From: Silene conica
Taxonomy: Eukaryota > Streptophyta > Magnoliopsida > Caryophyllales > Caryophyllaceae
Length of the DNA: 64,000 bases
Direction of reading: 5' to 3'
Assembly: GCA_029255685.2 (NCBI GenBank)
Contig: CM055311.2
Coordinates: forward strand, 1,722,269 to 1,786,268
Position numbers and translations under genes: made by a program. The notes beneath the pieces were generated by a model, which made no database searches, had not been told where the DNA came from, and saw nothing but the letters and a program-made list of their open reading frames with translations. This document shows, in pieces, positions 56,599-64,000 of this stretch. Position 1 is the stretch's first letter. Every line of letters starts with the position of its first letter.

Positions 56599-58944
56599 TG
56601 TAATACCTCGCATTTTGGGTCACGACTTGATGTATACGATAGTTTTCTTTTTACAAAATCGTTTGTTTATTAGTCTTGTTTGCACTCGTTTTTGCGAGGT
56701 GTTTTAGACTTAGGTGGGACTCGAAGTGGGGATCTAGTTGTCTTATTTTAATTATGGTAGTATGGTGTTGCTAGGGCTCGTACTTGAGACCTGTTGAGTG
56801 CCTTGTGTGGGCCTCGATAAGTGTGACAAGAGACAGCCCACACGGATCTTTCAAGAGTAGCAAACAACAGCTCTTATGCCGCCTTATTTAGTAGGCTTTT
56901 CCATAACCTAAACCCTACTCAAAACGAGATCTGACTTCACCAAAACCTAGCCGCCACCTTAGAGAAGAGAAGAGACCTGTTCACGGTGGTAGTGAGCCGT
57001 CCTAGGGTATCTCGATCAGGCCAAGAACACGGTATGATCACCACGACCTCTGTAAACTCAGTTTTATGCTTAGTCTTTGTCGTCTGTTTAAGGGAATGCA
57101 TATGCGTTTATTACTGGTTATTTTTACATAAGTTTATACTATATTGTATGTAGGGTACATGTTGGTCCTTGGAGTTGTGTCGTTGGTTGTTTTTACACAT
57201 GTTCGAAGGTGGTAAACACGGTGTCAGGGAAAGGGAAAAACACGTTTTCAACAGTGTGGTCTGGATGCGTTTTTATAAACAGTTTCTAGTTTTAGTTTTA
57301 TGTCTTTCATCTTGGGTCTCGGGGTGTTTAGACAGGTGGTGTATAGGGGTATCATGTGGTGGTGGTCTCAGGGTATGTTGGTGTCTGGTCGTGGTGGTAC
57401 AGGGTGGTTTGTCAGGGGTGGTTGTGAGGGTGTGTCTGTTGTTGTTCAGTGTTGACTGTTTCAGGCGGGTACATGGGTGTTTGGGGGTGGTAGCAATGAG
57501 GACTCGGGGGGAGGTCAGAGCAATGCTACCACCATGTCTAGAGTCTGGAGTCCAAGGGTGATGTTGGTGGTCACGGTTGTTGGTAGTGGTGGCAGAGTCG
57601 GCGTCGTGGTGAAGGCAAAGTCGGGTGGTCAGGACTGTAGGTGAGGAACCAGGCCTGATCCAGGCCATGCTTCAACTCACCGGCGGTGGTCGGTCAGATG
57701 GCTAGTGGTTGTGGTGGTAGAAGGCAGTCGGGGTGTTGGGTCGGTGGCCGCTAGTGGTGGTTGGACGTGTCTAGGTGGCGCTTTAAGGTGGCTGTTTACT
57801 AGTGAGTCACGGGTTGAGTGGGGGATGTTCGTGTAATGTCGTTTGTCTCATTTTATTTTCTTTTTAATTCCCTTTTATTATTTATTCCTATTGAATTATA
57901 TACATAAATACATTTGAATAGTTATGGTAATGTTGTTAATAGTGGTATTCATGTTATTTTAATTAAGGAAATGATTTTGTGATATAATTAGTATTTATGG
58001 GGTAGTATTTTATTAATGGTAAAGACTCAAATTTGAATTTCAAAACCCAAGTGTTTATTTATTTTTAGAGGTTACTATTTTTAGAAGCTTTCTAAATATA
58101 GGAAGTGTCTATAAATGGAAATGTGTATACGTATTACGAGAGTAGGAAGTTTATTAATTAAGTAATATACTTTTAGGTGGAAGTTTTCGTGTGGAGCACT
58201 TTTGAGTACGGTTGTGCATTTTGCCATTTTCTTCTGCAATTACGAGGTAGGGGAATACTACATATATGAGATGTGTAATCTGTTTATTGGTTGATATTAA
58301 TCATGTTCATATATATTGTTATATGATTGGTATATTGTGATATATAATTCGGTGATACGATATGGTGCGAAGATAAAGGGTCTGTGTTTGGTGCGGAGAT
58401 AAAGGGTCTGTGTTTGGTGCGGAGATAAAGGGTCTGTGTTTGGTGCGGAGATAAAGGGTCTGTGTTTGGTGCGGAGATAAAGGGTCTGTGTTTGGTGCGG
58501 AGATAAAGGGTCTGTGTTTGGTGCGGAGAAAAAGGGTCTGTGATTCGGAGTGGAGAAGTTCGGCTTTCTATTTATAGTAATGTGGTTTATTTACAGTTTT
58601 CTCTACTCAACCTTGTGGTTGACCCTGTGTATTCGTGATCACCTGTGATGAACCAATTTTGGGGAGCAGAATGACAGGTGGCTGAGACTAAGGGGGAGCT
58701 ATGGGAGGAAGAGCTTGGATCCGGACCAGTTTAGATGTCTAGATCGCCTTAGTCAGTTTAAATGAGTTGTACTTTATTTATGTTAAGACTTTTGGTTACG
58801 GATGTAAGGACAAACTTGAGTTAATTGCTATTTAAAGTACTGTTATCTTCCTTTGTATCTACTGCCTCGGGAAACCGGGATGGTAACACCTTTATTTATC
58901 TGAGGAGTCCTAGTACAGGCCCTTAAATAAATGGGGGTGTTACA
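56599..58944 (+). repeat. 3' LTR of element B
   Basis: 2346 bp. Same structure as 48976-51268, with seven minisatellite units. Hairpin 1 at 58607-58622 and hairpin 2 at 58866-58879. Confidence 0.95.
58364..58545 (+). repeat. 26-bp minisatellite, seven units, B 3' LTR
   Basis: Same unit as 50740-50869 with two additional internal units. This accounts for 52 of the 53 bp length difference between the LTRs. Confidence 0.95.
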
Positions 58945-58949
58945 GTGTT
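58945..58949. repeat. target duplication GTGTT of element B (right)
   Basis: Identical to 48971-48975. LINE sequence resumes after it. Confidence 0.95.
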
Positions 58950-61795
58950 TCCTTGTGTGGAATGGAGGATATTTCAGCTACTGGAGCATACTATACCTGG
59001 ACAAATAAGCAGGAGGTAGCTGAGAGAAGGTACAGTACACTAGACAGGGTGATGGGCAATGGTGAATGGATGGATGGGTTTGGGGATTATATAGCTCATT
59101 TTCATTCTGAAGGATTATTTGATCACTGTCCTTGTAAAGTTGTCAATAAGAAGTTGAGTATTAAGGGGAATAAGTGCTTCAAATATTTTAATATGTGGGG
59201 AAAAGTTAGGCAGTTTAAGGAGGAAGTGCAGAGAGTACGGAGTCAAGTATATTCTGGTACAAAAATGTTCAAAGTGGTGAAGAAACTGAAAAATTTGAAC
59301 TATGCTCTGAAAAATATAAACTCTACATGCTATTCAGATATAGAGAATAATACAGATAGAACTATTATTGCTCTGAGGAAGATTCAAGAGCAGTTAATTG
59401 AGAGACCTGGTGACTGGGGGCTAATGCAGCAGGAGTTGGATGTTGCTACCAGTCTTAAGGAATTTATTAGTGCTAGAGATAGTTTCTTAGCACAGAAAGC
59501 CAAAATACAGTGGGCTAGTGGAGGTGATATGAATACTGCCTACTTCCATTCTGCAATCAAAAGAAGAATTCTGCAGAATAAAGTGTTTCAAATAGAAGAT
59601 TTGGAGGGGAACCTGTGTATGGATGGTGAACAAATTCAGAAGGCATTCCTAGATTATTATAAGGAGCTGCTTGGGACTCAGCATAATACCACTCCAGTTT
59701 ATGTTCATGTGGTAAGGAAGGGGCCTTGTTGTACAGATAATCATATGAGCATTCTCAATAAATCAGTGACCTTTGCTGAAATCAAAGATTGTCTGTTCAG
59801 TATACCCAATGAAAAATCCCCTGGGCCTGATGGTTACACTAGCAAGTTTTTTAAGGATGCTTGGGAGATGATTGGTGAAGATGTTAGTGCTGCCATTATG
59901 GATTTCTTTCATACAGGAAAGCTTTTAACTTAATTGAATGCCACTATCATCACTCTTATTCCCAAAGTGGATAGACCAGTGAGTGTTAAGCAGTTTCGAC
60001 CTATTTCTTGCTGTAATGTGATATATAAAACCATATCTAAGCTGATCTGCAATCGTTTAGCTTTGGTTCTGCCTGACATAATCAGTAAAAATCAAGGAGC
60101 ATTTGTGAAAGGGATAAGCATATTATTGGAGAATATTCTGATCTATCAAGATCTAGTAAGACACTACAGTAGAGGGATGTCTTCACCTAGGTGTATCTTT
60201 AAGCTTGATTTGCAAAAAGCTTATGATTCTATAGAATGGAGCTTTGTTGAACAGATGCTGGATGCTTTGCAGTTTCCTATGGGGTTTAAGTAGATGATAA
60301 TGACTTGTATAATAACCCCCTCTTATACTCTGAATATGAATAGAGCACATTTTGGATATTTTAAGGGGAATAGGGGGCTCAGGCAAGGAGACCCTATGTC
60401 TCCTTTAATTTTTGCATCTGTATGGAGTATATGACAAGAATATTCAACTATGCTACTGACACTTGGTATTTTAGATACCATCCTTTGTGCAAAAGCTTGA
60501 AATTAACTCATCTACTATTTGCGGATGCTGTTTTGATGTTTAGTAAGGGTGATATCAGGTCTATTATGTTGTTGCTCAGGGCTTTTTCTACTTTCTCTGC
60601 TGCCACTGGATTGAGAGTTAATGCAGCCAAGTCTGAAGTGGTTTTTAATGGAGTATCAAATGCTATCAGGCAAGAAGTACTGCAAGTATGTGGGTATCAG
60701 GAAGGTCAGTTACCCTTCCAGTATCTGGGGATCCCTATTCAATCTGGAAGGTTAACAAAGAAAGATTGTAACATCCTTTTGGAGAAAATTGGCAATAGGA
60801 TTAAAGGAATTGGGGCTAGAAAGCTTAGCTATGCTGGTAGACTGGTCTTAATAAATTCAGTGCTGAATACATTACATCAATACTGGGCAAACATTTTTCT
60901 GATTCCAAAGGGTGTTGTTAGAAGAATTGAAGCAATGTGTAGGAACTTTTTCTGGAGTGGCAATGAAGATTATCAGAGGGTTCCTCATATAGCTTGGGAT
61001 AAAATGTGCTGCAGGAAGGTTGAAGGTGGTCTGGACATTAAGGATGTGGCAGTGTGGAATATGGCTACTGTTGGTAAACTTGTGAACTGGATTTATACTA
61101 AGGCTGATAGATTATGGGTGCTTTGGGTGGATCATATATACTTAAAAGGGGGCAGCTGGAATGATTATCAGGCTCCTTAGGACTCCAATTGGAATTGGAG
61201 GAACATCTGTAAGGTGAAAGATAGGATGGTAACTGGTTTTCAGAATAGTAACTGGTTACATGGTCCTAAGGGCTATACAGTTAGTTCTTGCTATCAATGG
61301 ATGAGTGGGCAGAAACCTCATGTCCCTTGGTATGCAATGGTGTGGGATAAGTGGAACATTCCAAAAGAGGCTATTCATGGCTGGATGGTTCAGCAAAAAG
61401 GACATCAGACAAGGGAAAGACTTAAAAGATTGGCTATTTGCAGTCTGGATAGTTGTATACTCTGTGAACAGGATGTGGAAACACATGAGCACTTGTTTAC
61501 CTCCTGTGTTTATAGTAGCATGGTTATAAAAGGAGTGGAAATGTGGCTAGGAATGAAGTTCAGGCAGAGGAGAGGAGGATATACCAGGATGCAGAGAAGA
61601 GTGAGTAGTCTAGCTATAACTGCTTGCTGGTATAAAATTTGGACGGAAAGGAATCAATGCAGACTGAATTTGGAACTTCGTAGACCAGGGATCCTTATAA
61701 CAGAATTGAAGAAAATGATCAGGGATAGAATTTATATAAAGAAGGATATTTTCATGACAACTAGAGATCGAATATGGCTTAGTGGCATTCAATGA
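58950..61795 (+). pseudogene. LINE ORF2 remnant: endonuclease end, RT, zinc-finger-like tail
   Basis: Endonuclease C-terminus (GAYYTWTNKQ, STLDRVMGN, GLFDHCPCKV), then [114 protein letters not shown]. The tail is zf-RVT-like (CSLDSCILCEQDVETHEHLF). The family motif FADD reads FADA here, so a catalytic aspartate is lost. In-frame stops occur at 59931-59933, 60291-60293 and 61178-61180, and the frame shifts near 60415. The copy is inactive. The plant L1 clade assignment rests on motif order and the C-terminal tail. Confidence 0.92.
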
Positions 61796-61854
61796 TTCAT
61801 ATCTTGTAATTGGTTATCTTTGGAAGTAATATAAAAGCTCACATTTTACCAAAA

Positions 61855-61870
61855 AATATCATACCATATG
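61855..61870. repeat. LINE target duplication (right), 16 bp
   Basis: Identical to 48836-48851. It follows the A-run at the LINE 3' end. Confidence 0.93.
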
Positions 61871-62110
61871 ATGTTATAATTATACTACTAATTATATATC
61901 AAATATAATAATTAGTTAGTCCACATAAATATCTCGACACATCTCAATTATCATTAACTTGTGTGACCCAATATGATCAGTTTAATATAGTAGTAAATTA
62001 ACATATTAATTTACAGATCATAATTGGTCTCTAGCAAGACGTTACAATCACCTAAATTTAACTAACAATTTATCACAATAAATTGTGTAATTGTTCAGAC
62101 ATTCCGAACA
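61871..62110 (-). repeat. copia LTR, proximal part (right of LINE)
   Basis: Minus-strand start TGTTCGGAATGTCTGAAC after a purine tract (AAGTGAGAGAT, about 62121-62111). This matches the common PPT/LTR border of plant copia elements (AAGTGGGAGATTGTTGGAA). Confidence 0.7.
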
Positions 62111-62122
62111 ATCTCTCACTTG

Positions 62123-62907
62123 TCCGACAAGTGTACAATTTAGAATTCCTTTATCACTTAATGTCTCGTTCAGACATAAGGTAAGTCCAATGTCATCCTT
62201 ATAAAGCCTAAACATGTTCCTCGAATCTGAGCTAGACTGTTAAAGACAAATGATTAACCATTAATCCATTTAAGTACGACCATGCATTTTACAGTACTAA
62301 CTTCTCGAGTGGCCTAGAGACAACAATCCCTTTGAAAATCAAGGGGAGGGCAAGCACATCTTGCCCAACTACGTTTCTCCATGTAATTCATAATGATCCG
62401 AGCATTGCCTTTATGATCCCCTTTTACGGTGGACGTTTGACAACGTCAAAATACATCAATTTTCACATGAGACACTATAATGAACTCAGGTCGAGGAATT
62501 ATTCCAGAGTATTAATGAAAGTTCGTATGACATATTGAAAAGACCTAAAGACCTCTCACTGCGGGTCTACCCAGTACATATTCAACAATACATACCCACA
62601 CAATAGATAGAGATATCCAATATCTTATGATCTATGAAACTTGATCATGAATCTACTTTGTATACTAGTCACTTGAATATCACTAATGTCCCAACTTAAT
62701 GATGTGATAATGGGCAAATTAATCTACTTTTCAGTTTTATGAATAGGGTTTCAATAGTCAACTCTTGTTTGATTGCCTATACAAAATCGGAGATTATTTT
62801 TGACTTTTATTCAATTAAACCAAGACTGAACAAAATAAAATTTCATTCGATGAATCATAACAGTTTTACAACCATGTCATAACATAAATTAAAACAACAT
62901 AAGTTAG
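62123..62907 (-). other. copia non-coding tail between RNase H and PPT
   Basis: About 0.8 kb without recognisable coding frames. Plant copia elements often have such a spacer upstream of the 3' LTR. Nothing else is seen here. Confidence 0.55.
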
Positions 62908-63486
62908 TTAGCACCATTCACCAATGTGTTTAATTCCTATTCCGACTGTATGACTATCATGCTTGATTCGAGCAAGGGGTTTAGTAAGTGGGTCTGCAAC
63001 ATTTGCATCGGTGTGGACTTTGCAAATCCGAATATCACCTCTTTCAGCGAATTCTCGAATGACATGATATTTTCTGAGCACATGTCTAGATTTTTTGTGT
63101 GACCTTGGCCCTTTTACTTGAGCAATGGCTCTATTGTTATCACAATAGAGATCCAATGCATTAGCAATGCTAGGGACCACACCAAGCTCAGCAATGAACT
63201 TCCTAATCCAAACAGCCTCTTTTGCAGCTTCTGCAGCTGCAATGTACTCAGCTTCTGTTGTAGAATCAACTGTGGTGTCTTACTTGGAACTCTTCCAGCT
63301 CACTGCTCCTCCATTCAGACAAAAGACATAACCTGATTGTGATCTGCAATCATCCTTGTCTGTCTGTAAACTAGCATCAGTGTAACCCTTTACACTGAGC
63401 TCATCATCTCCACCATATTCTAAGAACTGATCCTTAGTCCGATTAAGGAACTTGAGAATATTCTTAACTGATGTCCAATGTGCTTC
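62908..63486 (-). pseudogene. copia RNase H remnant
   Basis: On the minus strand: AHWTSVKNILKFLNRTKD, GYTDASLQTDKDDCRSQSGY, VFCLNGGAVSWKS, STTEAEYIAAAEAAKEAVW, LYCDNNRAIAQVKGP, KSRHVLRKYHVIRE, VADPLTKPL. These are the standard C-terminal Ty1/copia RNase H motifs in order. It is broken (one or two breaks). Its 5' side is cut by the LTR starting at 63487. Confidence 0.9.
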
Positions 63487-64000
63487 TATAACACCCCCAT
63501 TTATTTAGGGACCTGGGCTAGGATTCCCCGAATAACCAAGGGTGTTACCATCTCGGATAACCGAGGTAGTAGGTAACAAAGGAAAGAAGCGCAGTACTTT
63601 ATTAAGTAATTTAGATGTGAAAACAAAGTGTCTCAAAAGTATTACAACTGTCTCACAAAAGTAAAACGAAAGTCCGGGCAAAGTGAACGACTAATTAACG
63701 TGAGCTAGCACTAGACAGGTCTGATGCATAGCCTCTCCTCCCTTCAGCTTCCATGAGTCTAAGTCTTGTCATTCTGCTCCCCAATAAATTGGATCAACAT
63801 AGACACAAACAACACACAGGGTCAACACGAGGTTGAGTAGGTAATATAGTTAAGACATGAAATAACACAATATAAATTTCCTCCATCTCCACCTCATACC
63901 ATTCTCCACTTCACCTCCAACACAACACACCTTCCATGGCCATATCACAAGTCCCATATCACAAGACCCATATCACAAGACCCATTTCACAAGCCCCGTT
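63487..64000 (-). repeat. A/B-superfamily LTR, partial, cut by window end
   Basis: The end resembles the LTR end of A (ACACCCCCATTTATTTA on the plus strand). It continues with hairpin 2 (63552-63565, CTCGG/CCGAG), the GGTTGAGTAG region of hairpin 1 and, at the far end, ATATCACAAGACCC repeats equivalent to the GGGTCTTGTGATAT array of A. It is diverged from A, so a separate subfamily. It inserts into the copia RNase H; the candidate target duplication on the left is GCTTC (63482-63486), but the other end is not visible. Confidence 0.82.

Larger units (their letters stand above)
48976..58944 (+). mobile_element. Ty3/gypsy Tekay-type element B, complete, nested in the LINE
   Basis: 10.0 kb with both LTRs, PBS, leader, gag-pol, PPT and a perfect 5-bp target duplication. 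The coding region is nearly whole, with about one break. LTRs differ by about 14 substitutions over 2.3 kb (about 0.6%) plus two extra units of a 26-bp repeat in the 3' LTR, giving about 0.2-0.25 million years at 1.3e-8 per site per year. Proteins are closest to B' and clearly distinct from C+. Confidence 0.96.
48852..61854 (+). mobile_element. L1-type LINE, 5'-truncated, interrupted by element B
   Basis: Flanked by a perfect 16-bp target duplication and ending in a short A-run after ACATTTTACC. LINE sequence is 48852-48975 plus 58950-61854, about 3.0 kb, so most of a full plant L1 (ORF1 and the endonuclease start) is missing, as is typical of incomplete reverse transcription. The ORF2 remnant carries the endonuclease C-terminal part, RT and a C-terminal zinc-knuckle-like region. 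Element B lies within the endonuclease part with its own GTGTT duplication, so B is younger than the LINE. Confidence 0.93.
48424..63486 (-). mobile_element. Ty1/copia element remnant hosting LINE and element B
   Basis: On the minus strand: RNase H coding sequence (63486 down to 62908), a non-coding tail, a purine tract (about 62122-62111), then an LTR starting TGTTCGGAAT at 62110 that runs to 61871 and, beyond the LINE insertion, from 48851 to about 48424. The rest of the element lies right of the window-end LTR and is not visible. It is broken. It is the oldest layer here, since it hosts the LINE, which in turn hosts B. Confidence 0.75.

Overview
This window comes from a plant nuclear genome, most likely a eudicot, and is almost entirely layered transposable elements. 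The evidence is long LTR retrotransposons primed by initiator-Met tRNA (TGGTATCAGAGC), chromodomain-bearing Ty3/gypsy polyproteins of the Tekay/Del type, a plant L1-type LINE, a Ty1/copia remnant, Helitron ends, a CACTA end, a TRIM and a SINE. I see no host protein gene and no complete tRNA or rRNA gene. The species cannot be named from the sequence alone.

Layout. 1-8148: element A, a large LTR element without a recognisable coding region (LARD-like); its 5' LTR is cut by the window start. 8149-12147: element D, a second element without a readable coding region, with a partial 3' LTR. 12148-41157: a minus-strand Tekay-type element (Cm). Its integrase part (15120-16502) and its gag-to-RNase H part (38471-41157) are separated by a younger minus-strand element of another subfamily (B', 16503-34922). 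B' is itself split by a near-intact plus-strand relative of Cm (C+, 21696-32231, target duplication ACATT). Right of B' lie an 828-bp copy of Cm integrase sequence, a second complete B' LTR (35749-38119) and a TRIM fragment (38120-38465). 41158-41256: a CACTA terminus fused to truncated Cm. 41832-about 45873: a minus-strand Helitron whose terminal hairpin was hit by a 3-kb solo LTR (E, 41862-44864, target duplication TGCAC). 46243-46397: a SINE fragment. About 47366-48248: a plus-strand Helitron with two 3' ends. 48424-63486: a minus-strand Ty1/copia element. A 5'-truncated LINE (48852-61854, 16-bp target duplication) sits in its LTR, and element B (48976-58944, target duplication GTGTT) sits in the LINE. 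63487-64000: another A/B-type LTR inserted into the copia RNase H region.

How the parts relate. A, B, B' and the terminal LTR are one superfamily: they share LTR ends and two LTR hairpins, and A, B and B' also share a leader with a GGGGCCCC palindrome and a pre-PPT module. A probably depends on proteins from B-like elements. C+, Cm, E and D form a second group, whose LTRs carry hairpins with a near-constant loop but arms that differ from unit to unit while staying complementary. LTR pairs of A and B differ by about 0.6% and those of C+ by about 1% (hand count), so these insertions are recent: roughly 0.2-0.4 million years if a rate of 1.3e-8 per site per year applies. The most novel signals are the covarying hairpin arrays and the covarying hairpins at the retrotransposons' cis-acting sites.
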